DNA of 64,000 nt from Inquilinus limosus DSM 16000 (GCF_000423185.1 NZ_AUHM01000024.1:1-64000); one strand, 5' to 3'; counted from the stretch's first letter, positions 26,765-35,567 are shown. Numbers and translations: made by a program. The notes: generated by a model not told the origin, from the letters alone.

Positions 26765-27541
26765 TCAAGCTCCAAGCCTGCCGCCCTTCCCTGTCGCCTC
26801 AGGTCCTTTCGGGAAAGTCGAGCGGACGAGCTCCCATGCCACTTCAAGGTGGCGCTTCATGGCTTGTTCGGCCGCATCCGGATCCCTGCCGACGATCGCG
26901 TCGAAAATGGCTGCGTGACCGGCGAAGTTCAGCCGATCCACGTCAGTGGCCCGCGGCATCTGACACCAATGCCGCATCAGCCATTCCACATAGGCCTTGT
27001 GCAGTACCGGATAGATAGGATTGCGGGGGATCCGGTACAGCACCGCATGGAAGGCGACATCGGTCTCATAGAAGGTCTCGCTGTCGCCGATCGCCGCGCG
27101 GTTCCGTTCGAGAGCCGCTCCCAACTCTTCAATATCCTGCTTTCTCGCGTCCCGAGCGGCGACACGGGCGAGTGCGCCTTCGATGAAGATGCGCGTCTCG
27201 AACAGGTTGCGCACGCCCGCTTCGTCACCAAGCAGATGCCTGACGAACTGGCCAATCGTGTCGAGGGCGCGATCATAGTCCGGCTTCCGAACGACCGGGC
27301 GGAAGCCGGGGCGGGTGTGCAGCAGGCCGCGGTTGGCAAGGCTCGCGATCGCTTCACGCACCACGGTCCGGCTAACCCCATAACGCTGCATCAGGTCGCG
27401 CTCGGGCGGAAGGCGGTCGCCCTCCTCGAATTCGCCGGCTGCTATCAGCGCGGCGAGTTGCTCGGCGAGCGTATCCGAAGCGCGGCCGAGACGCCCACGC
27501 ACCACCTCCGGTCCGGTCAGCACGCTGTTCACGAAAGACAC
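26765..27541 (-). CDS. GntR-family regulator, FadR subfamily, of the sugar island
   Basis: The frame opens at a TTG (27598), but one of the operators lies inside that extension. The GTG at 27541, 22 residues before the DNA-binding domain, is therefore preferred; no start has a clear ribosome site. The N-terminal winged helix reads LAEQLAALIAAGEFEEGDRLPPERDLMQRYGVSRTVVREAIASLANRGLL. The C-terminal FCD ligand domain (about 100-240) keeps the helical pattern with Asp and His metal positions (TDVAFHAVLYR, FAGHAAIFDAI). Such proteins are usually repressors released by a sugar acid. It is divergent from the ABC importer genes with three matching operators between. Confidence 0.88.
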   Translation of the reverse strand: MSFVNSVLTGPEVVRGRLGRASDTLAEQLAALIAAGEFEEGDRLPPERDLMQRYGVSRTVVREAIASLANRGLLHTRPGFRPVVRKPDYDRALDTIGQFVRHLLGDEAGVRNLFETRIFIEGALARVAARDARKQDIEELGAALERNRAAIGDSETFYETDVAFHAVLYRIPRNPIYPVLHKAYVEWLMRHWCQMPRATDVDRLNFAGHAAIFDAIVGRDPDAAEQAMKRHLEVAWELVRSTFPKGPEATGKGGRLGA

Positions 27542-27566
27542 TTTTTGAAGACCATCACTGTCTTGG

Positions 27567-27582
27567 TTTGGTCTGATCCAAA
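27567..27582. promoter_or_regulatory. GntR operator 1 (TTTGG-N6-CCAAA)
   Basis: The palindrome TTTGGTCTGATCCAAA lies just upstream of the likely GTG start of the regulator. It matches the two other copies in this promoter region except for one extra spacer base. A bound repressor here would control its own gene. Confidence 0.65.
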
Positions 27583-27598
27583 TCCATGCTGATGTCAA

Positions 27599-27613
27599 TT
27601 TGGTTCGACCAAA
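27599..27613. promoter_or_regulatory. GntR operator 2 (TTTGG-N5-CCAAA)
   Basis: The palindrome TTTGGTTCGACCAAA has its centre about 31 bases from operator 1, close to three helical turns. This spacing would let two dimers bind the same DNA face. Confidence 0.7.
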
Positions 27614-27684
27614 TGGGACCGCGGAGCGATGAATTCTCTCAGGAAGGCACGCTAGCTTGACAATTTCCCTTCACTCGGGCTTGC

Positions 27685-27699
27685 TTTGGTTCATCCAAA
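27685..27699. promoter_or_regulatory. GntR operator 3 (TTTGG-N5-CCAAA)
   Basis: The palindrome TTTGGTTCATCCAAA lies about 86 bases downstream of operator 2 on the importer side, about 135 bases before the binding-protein ATG. It is well placed to block the importer operon promoter. Confidence 0.7.
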
Positions 27700-27835
27700 C
27701 AGGAGCAGTCGGTCGGATTGCCCTGAAACAATGAACCGGTACCGTCTGCTCGGCGGCTCGACCTGCCGATGGCGTGATTCCGGCGGCCTCGGAGACGGCG
27801 TGCGGACATCCCGCCGCCACAAGGGAGGAAACGAG

Positions 27836-28813
27836 ATGAAAAGACGAATTTTCCTGGCTCTCCTCGCCGGCGCGGCGCCGGTGGCGTTCGGTCTCGGCCC
27901 GGTGCTCGCGCAGGATCTGCCCAAGCTCGCGGCCAAGGAGAAATACAAGGTCGGCTTTGCCCAGACGGAGAGCAACAATCCCTGGCGGATTGCGCAGACA
28001 GAAAGCATGAAATCCGAGGCAGCGAAGCTCGGCCATCAACTCGTCTATACGGATGCCGCCGGGTCGGCCGCCAAGCAGGTCGCGGACGTGAACAGCATGA
28101 TCGCGCAGGGCGTCGACCTGATCTTCCTCGCGCCGCGCGAGGAGAAGCCTCTGATCCCGGCGGTAATGGCCGCCAAGCGGGCGGGCATCCCGGTCATCCT
28201 CCTTGACCGCAGCGTCGATCCGTCTCTGGCTCAGCCCGGCCGCGACTACCTCACCTTCATCGGCTCGGATTTCGTCGAGGAAGGACGTCGCGCTGCCGAG
28301 GCGCTGGACAAGGCGACGAACGGCCAGGCCCAGATCATCCAGCTCGAGGGAACCGTCGGTTCCTCTCCGGCCAACGACCGGCGGAAGGGCTTCGAGGACT
28401 ACATCAAGGACCGGCCGGGCATGAAGATCATCGCCTCGCAATCCGGCGACTTCGCGCGCGACAAGGGCCGCCAGGTGGCGGAGACGCTGCTGCAGGCCCA
28501 TCCGGATGCGACTGCCATCTACGCGCATAATGACGAGATGGCGATCGGCGCGATCGCAGCGCTCGAAGCCGCCGGCAAGACGCCGGGCAAGGACGTGCTG
28601 ATCGTGTCGGTCGACGGCACGCGCGACGCGCTGCAGGCGATCATCGACGGCAAGATGCTGGCGACGGTCGAATGCAACCCGAAATTCGGGCCGAAGGCCT
28701 TCGAGGTCATGATGCGCTATGCCAAGGGCGAGGCCATCCCGCCGAAAGTGATCAACGAGGACCGCTTCTTCGACAAGACGAACGCCGCTCAGTTCATCGC
28801 GGAAGCATACTGA
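27836..28813 (+). CDS. Sugar ABC transporter substrate-binding protein, YtfQ-like
   Basis: The ATG at 27836 has AAGGGAGGAAACGAG ahead of it. The 325-residue protein has a signal peptide (cut near VLAQD) and the periplasmic-binding-protein class 1 fold. Motifs by eye match YtfQ: VGFAQTESNNPWRIAQTESMKSEA, MIAQGVDLIFLAPREEKPLIPAVMAAKRAGIPVILLDRSVD, and YAHNDEMAIGAIAALEAAG. YtfQ binds galactofuranose in E. coli; the ligand here may be another furanose or sugar acid, since the enzymes downstream differ. It is the first gene of the importer operon and is followed by ATPase and two permease genes in the ytfQRT-yjfF order. Confidence 0.9.
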   Translation: MKRRIFLALLAGAAPVAFGLGPVLAQDLPKLAAKEKYKVGFAQTESNNPWRIAQTESMKSEAAKLGHQLVYTDAAGSAAKQVADVNSMIAQGVDLIFLAPREEKPLIPAVMAAKRAGIPVILLDRSVDPSLAQPGRDYLTFIGSDFVEEGRRAAEALDKATNGQAQIIQLEGTVGSSPANDRRKGFEDYIKDRPGMKIIASQSGDFARDKGRQVAETLLQAHPDATAIYAHNDEMAIGAIAALEAAGKTPGKDVLIVSVDGTRDALQAIIDGKMLATVECNPKFGPKAFEVMMRYAKGEAIPPKVINEDRFFDKTNAAQFIAEAY

Positions 28814-28896
28814 CCTCAGCAAGAAGGGACCGACGCTGGCTCGTAGATGGCGACAGTCCCACGGGCCGGCGAGTGGCCAGAAGGCGGCAGATCGAG

Positions 28897-30462
28897 ATGA
28901 CGATGCCCCCGACCGAGCAGTCCGCTGTCTCAGCAGAGCCGTTGCTCGCCATGCGCGGCATCGACAAGCGTTTCGCCGGCATCGCCGCGCTGACCGGCGC
29001 CTCGCTCGAGGTCGGCCGGGGCGAGGTGCACGCCCTGATCGGACAGAACGGCGCCGGAAAGTCGACACTGATCAAGGTGCTCACCGGCTATTACAGGCGG
29101 GACGATGGCGAGATCCTGTTCGAGGGAGCGCCGGTCGATTTCGCTTCGCCCCAGGCCGCTCAGGCAGCCGGGATCAGCACCATCTATCAGGAGATCAATC
29201 TCGTCCCGTATCGCTCCGTGACCGAGAACATCTGCCTCGGCCGCGAGCAGCGGCGCTTCGGCCTGCTCGATTGGCCCGCGATGTACCGGGAGGCGGAGGC
29301 GCTGCTGGCACGCTTCAAGGTCGATGTCGACGTGCGCCGCCCTTTGATGTCCTGCAACACCGCCACACAGCAGATGGTCGCGATCGCTCGCGCCATCGGC
29401 TTCGACGCCCGCCTCGTCGTCATGGACGAGCCGACCTCGTCGCTCGACGACCAGGAGGTCGCGACCCTGTTCGAGGTCATCCGCCAACTGAAACGCGAGA
29501 ACGTGTCCGTGATCTTCGTCAGCCACAAGCTGGACGAGCTCTATGCGGTCTGCGACCGGGTGACGGTGATGCGCGACGGCCAGACAGTGCGGACCGGACC
29601 GCTCTGCGACCTGAGCCGGCTGGCCCTCGTCACCACCATGTTGGGGCGCGAGATGGCCGAGGTGGCGCGCGAGGGCGCGACCGCCTTCGGCGCCGACACC
29701 GCGGCCGGGAAGGCAGGGGAGCGCCTGCTCACCGTCGAGCATCTGGCGGTGGGCCGGCGCGTCCGCGACGTGAGCTTCGACGTTCGCGCCGGGGAGATCG
29801 TGGGTCTCGCCGGCCTCCTCGGCTCCGGCCGGTCCGAAACGGCGCGGGTCGTCTTCGGCGTGGATCATGCCGATGCGGGCACGGTCACCGTCTCCGGGGC
29901 CGAGGGGCCAGTCGGAGAGCCGGCCGACGCGATCCGCGCCGGCATGGGCTTCTGCCCGGAGGACCGCAAGCTCGACGGCATCGTGCCGGCGATGTCCGTG
30001 CGCGAAAACCTCACCCTCGCCCTGATGCCGCATCTGTCGAGGGGCGGCGTTCTCGACGAGGCGCGCCAGCGCGAGATCGTGGACCGCTTCATCCGGCGGC
30101 TCGGGATCAAATGCGCGAGCCCCGAGCAGCCCATCCGCGAGCTCTCCGGCGGCAACCAGCAGAAGGTGCTGCTCGCCCGCTGGCTGTGCATGAATCCGAA
30201 GCTCCTGATCCTGGACGAGCCGACACGCGGCATCGATGTGGGCGCAAAGGCCGAGATCCAGGCCCTGATCCGCGAGCTCGCCGACGAGGGGCTCGGAGTG
30301 CTCATGATCTCGTCCGAGCTCGAGGAGGTGATCGAGGGGCCGGACCGCGCCTTCGTGCTGCGCGAAGGTCGGACCATCGCCGAGTTTGCCCATGGCGAGC
30401 TGTCGGAGCCGGCCGTGATGGCCGCCATGGCGCACGGACCGGCTGCGGAGGGCACGCCGTGA
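28897..30462 (+). CDS. Sugar ABC transporter ATP-binding protein, YtfR-like, two NBDs
   Basis: A 521-residue protein with two nucleotide-binding domains. The first has Walker A GQNGAGKST (about 49-57) and Walker B VVMDEPTSSLD. Its signature is the atypical SCNTATQQMVAIARA seen in this family instead of LSGGQ. The second has a shortened, degenerate Walker A (GLLGSGRSE), the canonical signature LSGGNQQKVLLARW and LLILDEPTRGIDVGAKAEI. This asymmetry is normal for carbohydrate-uptake class 2 ATPases. The ATG at 28897 follows 84 bases after the binding-protein stop. Confidence 0.93.
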   Translation: MTMPPTEQSAVSAEPLLAMRGIDKRFAGIAALTGASLEVGRGEVHALIGQNGAGKSTLIKVLTGYYRRDDGEILFEGAPVDFASPQAAQAAGISTIYQEINLVPYRSVTENICLGREQRRFGLLDWPAMYREAEALLARFKVDVDVRRPLMSCNTATQQMVAIARAIGFDARLVVMDEPTSSLDDQEVATLFEVIRQLKRENVSVIFVSHKLDELYAVCDRVTVMRDGQTVRTGPLCDLSRLALVTTMLGREMAEVAREGATAFGADTAAGKAGERLLTVEHLAVGRRVRDVSFDVRAGEIVGLAGLLGSGRSETARVVFGVDHADAGTVTVSGAEGPVGEPADAIRAGMGFCPEDRKLDGIVPAMSVRENLTLALMPHLSRGGVLDEARQREIVDRFIRRLGIKCASPEQPIRELSGGNQQKVLLARWLCMNPKLLILDEPTRGIDVGAKAEIQALIRELADEGLGVLMISSELEEVIEGPDRAFVLREGRTIAEFAHGELSEPAVMAAMAHGPAAEGTP

Positions 30463-31454
30463 GCGAGGCCGCCGCCAGCACGAATCCGCCGGCGCGGCGC
30501 CTTGACCTCGCGGCGCTGCTGGCGCGCCACGGCGCCCTGATCGCCCTGCTCCTGCTCGTACTCGTCAACCTGGCGATCACGCCGAATTTCGCGACCTGGC
30601 AGACACTGAACGTCAACCTCACCCAGGTCTGCGCCATCGTCATCGTCGGCGTAGGCATGACGCTGGTCATCGCCACGGGCGGCATCGATCTTTCGGTCGG
30701 CTCGCTGATGGCCATCGCCGGCGCGCTGGCGCCGCTGATCTTCATGGGCAAGCTGGTTGCCCTGCCCCATCCCGTGGCGATCGCCCTCGCCTTCCTGGTC
30801 CCAGTCCTCGTCGCCGGCGCCTTCGGCTGGTTCAACGGCTGGCTGATCACCCGCTTCCGCATCCAGCCGATCATCGCCACCCTCGTCCTGTTCATCGCCG
30901 GCCGCGGCATCGCGCAGGTCATGACGAACGGCAACCTGCAGGTGTTCAAGGCGCCGGACTTCCAGTTCATCGGCCTCGGCCGCGTGTTCGGCATCCCATT
31001 CCAGGCAGTCCTGATGCTCGTCCTCGTCGTCGCCGCGGCCTGGGCCCTGCGGCGGACGGTGTTCGGCCGCGAGATCCTCGCCGTCGGCGGCAATGAGCGG
31101 GCCGCGCGGCTGGCCGGCATTCCCGCAGGGCGGGTGAAGCGGCGGGTCTACGCCATCAGCGGGCTCTGCGCCGGCGTCGCCGGCCTCATCGTCATCGCCA
31201 TCAATTCGGCGAGTGACGCCAACCTGGTCGGCCTCGGCATGGAGCTCGACGCCATCGCCGCGGTCGCGGTCGGCGGCACGCTGCTGACCGGCGGGCGGGC
31301 GACGGTGCTGGGCACCCTGGTCGGAGCCCTGATCATCCAGCTCGTCCGCTACACCCTCCTCGCCAACGGCGTGCCGGACGCGGCGGCGCTCCTGGTCAAG
31401 GCAGGCCTGATCGTGCTGGCCGTCTGGCTGCAGAGGCAGAGAAGCAATGGCTGA
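30459..31454 (+). CDS. Sugar ABC transporter permease, YtfT-like
   Basis: A 331-residue membrane protein. The GTG at 30459 overlaps the ATPase stop (GTGA). It has about nine to ten membrane helices and the BPD_transp_2 motifs VGVGMTLVIATGGIDLSVGSLMAIAGA and AVGGNERAARLAGIPAGRVKRRVYAISGLCAGVAGL. The second is the coupling helix region. The closing motif is VAVGGTLLTGGRATVLGTLVGAL. It forms a heterodimer channel with the next permease. Confidence 0.92.
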   Translation: MSEAAASTNPPARRLDLAALLARHGALIALLLLVLVNLAITPNFATWQTLNVNLTQVCAIVIVGVGMTLVIATGGIDLSVGSLMAIAGALAPLIFMGKLVALPHPVAIALAFLVPVLVAGAFGWFNGWLITRFRIQPIIATLVLFIAGRGIAQVMTNGNLQVFKAPDFQFIGLGRVFGIPFQAVLMLVLVVAAAWALRRTVFGREILAVGGNERAARLAGIPAGRVKRRVYAISGLCAGVAGLIVIAINSASDANLVGLGMELDAIAAVAVGGTLLTGGRATVLGTLVGALIIQLVRYTLLANGVPDAAALLVKAGLIVLAVWLQRQRSNG

Positions 31455-32439
31455 GCTTGCCGTCCGCCGCCCGGCCCGGCGCTCGATCGTGCCGGCCGTC
31501 GGCCGTTACGGCGTGGTTCTCGCCCTCCTGGCGCTCATCCTGTTCGGCGCTTGGCGGTACGAGAGCTTCCTCGGCGCCTACAACGTGCTCACGGTGCTGC
31601 GCTACAACGCGATGTTCGCGCTCGTGGCGCTCGGCATGTGCTTCGTCGTCATGACCGGCGGCATCGACCTTTCGGTCGGCTCGACCGCGGCGCTCGGCAG
31701 CGTCGTGGCGGCGCTTCTGTCGCCCTATGGCCTCATGCCGGGCCTCCTGGGCGGGATCGGCGCCGGGCTCGCGGTCGGGCTGATCAATGCCTTGGTCATC
31801 ACAGGGCTCAACATCCTGCCCTTCATCGCGACGCTCGCCACAATGCTCGGCGCAAGCGGGGCGGCGCTGCTGCTCGCCGGCAATCAGTCGGTGTCCGTGT
31901 CCTACGACACCAGCTTCATCGAGCTCGGCCAGGGCGACCTCTTCGGCTTCCCCATCCCGGCCTGGATCGCCCTCCTGGCCTATGCCGCCGGCACGGTCAT
32001 CCTCAACTTCACCGCCCATGGCCGCTACGTGCTGGCCGTCGGCGGTGCCGAGGACGCGACGCGGCTGATGGGCCTGCCGGTACGGCGGGTGAAGCTGCTC
32101 GTCTATGCCGCGAGCGGGGCGCTCGCGGGGCTCGCCGGGGTCATCCTCGCGGCCCAGTTCGGCGCGGGCCAGCCGATCGAAGGCGTCGGCTGGGAGCTCT
32201 TCGCCATCGCCTCGGTGGTGGTGGGCGGGACGCTGCTGACGGGCGGCGTCGGCTCGGTCGGGGCGACGCTCGCGGGCGTGCTGCTGCTCGGCCTGATCTT
32301 CAACATCCTGAACTTCGAGAACGGCCTCGGCTGGATCAGCCTGTCCGCCTATTGGCAGTCGGTGATCCGGGGCGCGTTCCTGCTTCTCGTCGTCGTCATC
32401 CAGTCGCGCCTCGTCGCGCGAGGAGACGACGCGCTCTGA
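31447..32439 (+). CDS. Sugar ABC transporter permease, YjfF-like
   Basis: A 330-residue partner of the preceding permease, overlapping it by eight bases. It has the same fold and motifs: LGMCFVVMTGGIDLSVGSTAALGSV, VGGAEDATRLMGLPVRRVKLLVYAASGALAGLAGV and SVVVGGTLLTGGVGSVGATLAGVLL. Having two distinct permeases is what sets the YtfQRT-YjfF type apart from the usual homodimeric ribose-type importers. Confidence 0.92.
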   Translation: MAELAVRRPARRSIVPAVGRYGVVLALLALILFGAWRYESFLGAYNVLTVLRYNAMFALVALGMCFVVMTGGIDLSVGSTAALGSVVAALLSPYGLMPGLLGGIGAGLAVGLINALVITGLNILPFIATLATMLGASGAALLLAGNQSVSVSYDTSFIELGQGDLFGFPIPAWIALLAYAAGTVILNFTAHGRYVLAVGGAEDATRLMGLPVRRVKLLVYAASGALAGLAGVILAAQFGAGQPIEGVGWELFAIASVVVGGTLLTGGVGSVGATLAGVLLLGLIFNILNFENGLGWISLSAYWQSVIRGAFLLLVVVIQSRLVARGDDAL

Positions 32440-32467
32440 CCCTCCTGCAGCAGGTAAGGACAACGCC

Positions 32468-33556
32468 ATGGCCAAGCTCGCAGCGATCGAGCCCGGCTTC
32501 TACCGCATCCCGCTTCCGATGGTCCTCACCGACAGCACGCATGGCGAGATGCGCGCCTTCGAGCTCAACATCGTGCGCCTCCGCGACGCCGACGGAGCCG
32601 AAGGGGTCGGCTACACCTACACCGTGGGGCGGAACGGGGCCGCGATCGACGCCATCCTCGTGCGCGAAATGCCGGAGATCTTCTCGGGCGAGGAGGCAGA
32701 CGACATCGAGCGGCTCTGGCAGAAAGCCTGGTGGGCGCTGCACTACGGCGGCCGCGGCGGGCCAACCGTCCTCGCCATCTCCGCCGTCGACATGGCGCTG
32801 TGGGACCTCAAGGCAAGGCGCGCCGGCCTGCCTCTCTGGAACCTGCTCGGCGGGTTCGATCCGAAGGTGCCGTGCTATGCCGGCGGCATTGATCTCGACC
32901 TGCCCCTCGACGACCTGCTGCGCCAGACCGACGACAATCTCGCCAAGGGCTTCCGCGCCATCAAGATGAAGGTCGGCCGCGAGCGCCTTGGCGACGACGT
33001 GGCGCGGGTGAAGGCGATGCGCGGGCATCTGGGGGACGAGTTCCCCTTGATGGTCGACGCCAACATGAAATGGACCGTGGACCAGGCGATCCGCGCCGCC
33101 CGGGCCCTGCAGCCCTATGACCTCACCTGGATCGAGGAGCCGACGATCCCGGACGATCCGGCCGGCCATGCCCGAATCGTGCGCGAAGGCGGTGTGCCCA
33201 TCGCCGCAGGCGAGAATCTCCGCACTCTGTGGGAGTTCAAGCAATATATCGCTTCGGGCGCCGTGACCTATCCCGAGCCGGACGTGACCAACTGCGGCGG
33301 CATCACGCCCTTCATGAAGATCGCCCGGCTGGCCGAGGCCTTCAATCTTCCTGTCACGACGCATGGGGCGCACGACGTGACCGTACATCTGCTCGCCGCC
33401 TGCCCGAACCGCAGCTTCCTGGAAGCGCACGGCTTCGGGCTCGACCGCTATATCGCCGAGCCTTTGCGGATCGAGGAGGGCGTCGCCATCGCGCCGGACC
33501 GGCCGGGGCACGGGATCGAGTTCGACTGGGCGGGGCTGGACAGGCTCAGGGCCTGA
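32468..33556 (+). CDS. Mandelate racemase-type enolase-superfamily enzyme (sugar-acid dehydratase likely)
   Basis: A 362-residue enzyme with the full mandelate racemase active-site set. Positions are the lysines K166-x-K168, metal ligands Asp197, Glu223 and Glu249, the Asp272-His299 dyad and Glu319. These follow mandelate racemase numbering with an offset of about two. The two-base (Lys/His) arrangement and the sugar-importer neighbours point to a dehydratase or epimerase acting on a sugar acid, not to mandelate. The substrate is not predictable from sequence alone. GTAAGGA precedes the ATG. The gene sits between the importer and a GMC oxidoreductase. Confidence 0.92.
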   Translation: MAKLAAIEPGFYRIPLPMVLTDSTHGEMRAFELNIVRLRDADGAEGVGYTYTVGRNGAAIDAILVREMPEIFSGEEADDIERLWQKAWWALHYGGRGGPTVLAISAVDMALWDLKARRAGLPLWNLLGGFDPKVPCYAGGIDLDLPLDDLLRQTDDNLAKGFRAIKMKVGRERLGDDVARVKAMRGHLGDEFPLMVDANMKWTVDQAIRAARALQPYDLTWIEEPTIPDDPAGHARIVREGGVPIAAGENLRTLWEFKQYIASGAVTYPEPDVTNCGGITPFMKIARLAEAFNLPVTTHGAHDVTVHLLAACPNRSFLEAHGFGLDRYIAEPLRIEEGVAIAPDRPGHGIEFDWAGLDRLRA

Positions 33557-33563
33557 CCGACGG

Positions 33564-35255
33564 ATGACAGAGCGTTTCGACTACATCGTCGTAGGGGGCG
33601 GCTCTTCCGGCTGCGTCGCCGCCGCCCGCCTCGTCCGGGAGGCCGGCGCCCGCGTGCTGCTGCTCGAGGCCGGCCATTCCCATCGGCATCCGCTGCTGGA
33701 CATGCCGCCGGGCATCTTCAAGATGATCAACGGCAGCAAGTTCATGCGCTACCACCGCACGGTGCCACAGGACCATCTGAACGGCCGGGTCCATGACATC
33801 CCCCAGGCGAATGTGCTCGGGGGAGGCTCGTCGGTAAACGCCCAGGTTTATATGCGCGGCCGGCCCTCGGATTACGACGAGTGGCACGAGCTCCTGCGCG
33901 GCGACAACAGCTATCCAGGCTGGGCCTGGACGGATGTGCTGCCTCATTTCCGGGGCATGGAGGGCAACAACCGGCTCTATGATGAGCGGCACGGGGTGGA
34001 CGGGCCGCTGCTGGTGTCGGACCCGGGCCACATCAACGACTTCTCGCGCTGGTTCGTGCAGAGCGTCCAAGCGCTCGGCGAACCCTTCAACCACGATTTC
34101 AACGGGCCCACCCAGCGAGGCGTCGGCTTCTATCAGTTCATGAACCGGCGCGGGAAGCGCAGCAGCGCGGCCTACGCATTCATCGCTCCGCTGGACGGCA
34201 ACCCCAGGCTGACGGTCCGGCTGAACGCGCGGGTCCGCCGCATCGACATTGCGGCGGGCCGGGCCGTCGGGGTGACGTATCGGGACGCGGGCGGCCAAGA
34301 GCAGACGGTCTTCGCGGAGGCTGAGGTGATCGTCGCCGCCGGCGCGCTCGTCACGCCACAGCTGCTGATGCTGTCGGGCATCGGGCCGGCCGATCAGCTG
34401 CGGGGACACGGGATCGATTGCGTCATCGACCTGCCTGGGGTCGGCGAGAACCTGATCGACCACCCGGAGGTGCCGATCGTCGCCATGGCCAACGGGCCCC
34501 ATGGCTACTACCGGCAGGGCGTCGGCTGGCGAATGCTGCTGAACGGCCTGCAATTCAAGCTGTTCGGCACCGGGCCGATCACGTCGGCGGGGGTGGAGGC
34601 CGGCGCCTTCGTGAACCCGAGCGACCCGGCGGCCGAGCCCACCATCCAGGCCTTCTGCGTGCCGATCGTCTATGTCGACCGGGACACGCTCGGCCTGGTC
34701 GAGGACACCTACGGGCTCACCGTCACCACCGTCGTGGTGAAGCCGCGGTCCCGCGGCTTCGTGAGGCTCGCCTCGGCGAACCCGGACGACATGCCTCTCG
34801 TCTCCCCCAACCTGCTGCAGGATCCAGCCGACGCCCGCGCCATGATCGACGGGCAGCGCTTCTTCCTGCGTGCGTTCGAGACGCGGCCGCTGTCGGACCA
34901 CATCGAGCGGGTGGCCATTCCCGATCCCAAGGATCTCAGCGACAAGGCCATCATGGACCACTGCCGGCGGTTCGTGAAAACGAACTACCATCCGAGCGGG
35001 ACCTGCCGGATGGGCCCGACCGGAGACCGGCTGGCGGTTCTCGATCCGCGGCTGCGCGTCCGCGGCGTCGAGGGCCTCCGCGTCTGCGATCTCTCGGCGA
35101 TGCCGAACATCAATGCCGGCAACACCAACGCACCGGCGCTGATGATGGGAAGCCGATGCGCCGAATTCATCATAGGCCGCGCGCCAGGCGTACCAGAACG
35201 GACTGACCAGTCGGCCCCCGTACCGGGTCCAGAGGCCGCCGGCCCGACGATTTGA
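33564..35255 (+). CDS. GMC-family FAD oxidoreductase (choline dehydrogenase-like)
   Basis: A 563-residue flavoprotein. The N-terminal FAD fold has YIVVGGGSSGCVAAARL (8-24), and the second GMC signature is GALVTPQLLMLSGIGPADQL (about 268-287). The catalytic His is in NYHPSGTCRMG, and the C-terminal Asn in NAGNTNAPALMMG. GMC enzymes oxidise an alcohol or sugar hydroxyl. It starts seven bases after the racemase-type gene, so it is the last gene of the importer operon. Its job would be to oxidise the sugar or a product of the dehydratase. There is no signal peptide. Confidence 0.92.
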   Translation: MTERFDYIVVGGGSSGCVAAARLVREAGARVLLLEAGHSHRHPLLDMPPGIFKMINGSKFMRYHRTVPQDHLNGRVHDIPQANVLGGGSSVNAQVYMRGRPSDYDEWHELLRGDNSYPGWAWTDVLPHFRGMEGNNRLYDERHGVDGPLLVSDPGHINDFSRWFVQSVQALGEPFNHDFNGPTQRGVGFYQFMNRRGKRSSAAYAFIAPLDGNPRLTVRLNARVRRIDIAAGRAVGVTYRDAGGQEQTVFAEAEVIVAAGALVTPQLLMLSGIGPADQLRGHGIDCVIDLPGVGENLIDHPEVPIVAMANGPHGYYRQGVGWRMLLNGLQFKLFGTGPITSAGVEAGAFVNPSDPAAEPTIQAFCVPIVYVDRDTLGLVEDTYGLTVTTVVVKPRSRGFVRLASANPDDMPLVSPNLLQDPADARAMIDGQRFFLRAFETRPLSDHIERVAIPDPKDLSDKAIMDHCRRFVKTNYHPSGTCRMGPTGDRLAVLDPRLRVRGVEGLRVCDLSAMPNINAGNTNAPALMMGSRCAEFIIGRAPGVPERTDQSAPVPGPEAAGPTI

Positions 35256-35398
35256 TTTCGACGGACAAGCAGCCCTGCTGGCCGGCCCCGAGAGAATGCT
35301 CGCGCGACCAGTGCCAAGAAGGCAAAGCACGAAGGTCCGGCGGCTTTCGCCTGCGGGGGCTCAAATCAAACCTCGATCTCTATCGAGTTATAACAAAG

Positions 35399-35421
35399 TT
35401 GGTTGCGGGGCCCGCCACCAA
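35399..35421. repeat. Palindromic element, copy 2 (TTGGTTGCGGGG core)
   Basis: TTGGTTGCGGGG-CCCGCCACCAA is an imperfect palindrome whose left arm is identical over 12 bases to the element at 26524. Downstream bases are also related (CGC-x-AC-x-AA-x-TACG in both). The two copies are about 8.9 kb apart in the same orientation and bracket the GntR-importer-GMC island. Confidence 0.45.
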
Positions 35422-35514
35422 CTACGCTCACGCACGCTTGTGGCCGATCGAGCTGCCTCTGATGCACTTTTCCTATCGTCGGCCCCTAAGCAAGGCCGCC
35501 GACACCAGCGTCTA

Positions 35515-35567
35515 TCAGGCCAGCACCATCCCGCCATCGACGACGATCGACTGGCCGGTGCCTCCTG
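35515..35567 (-). pseudogene. C-terminal scar of a short-chain dehydrogenase/reductase gene
   Basis: On the minus strand the bases encode TGQSIVVDGGMVLA and a stop, the standard C-terminus of SDR enzymes (Y-x-TGQ-x-I-x-VDGG). Reading further upstream in the same frame meets a stop within a few codons, so only about 17 codons survive. It shows that a dehydrogenase gene once stood beside the GMC gene. Confidence 0.6.

Noticed and set aside
27541-27598. TTG at 27598 as start of the GntR regulator
   Set aside because: It would put an operator inside the coding region and adds residues of no domain, and it has no ribosome site. The GTG at 27541 is preferred, though not proven.
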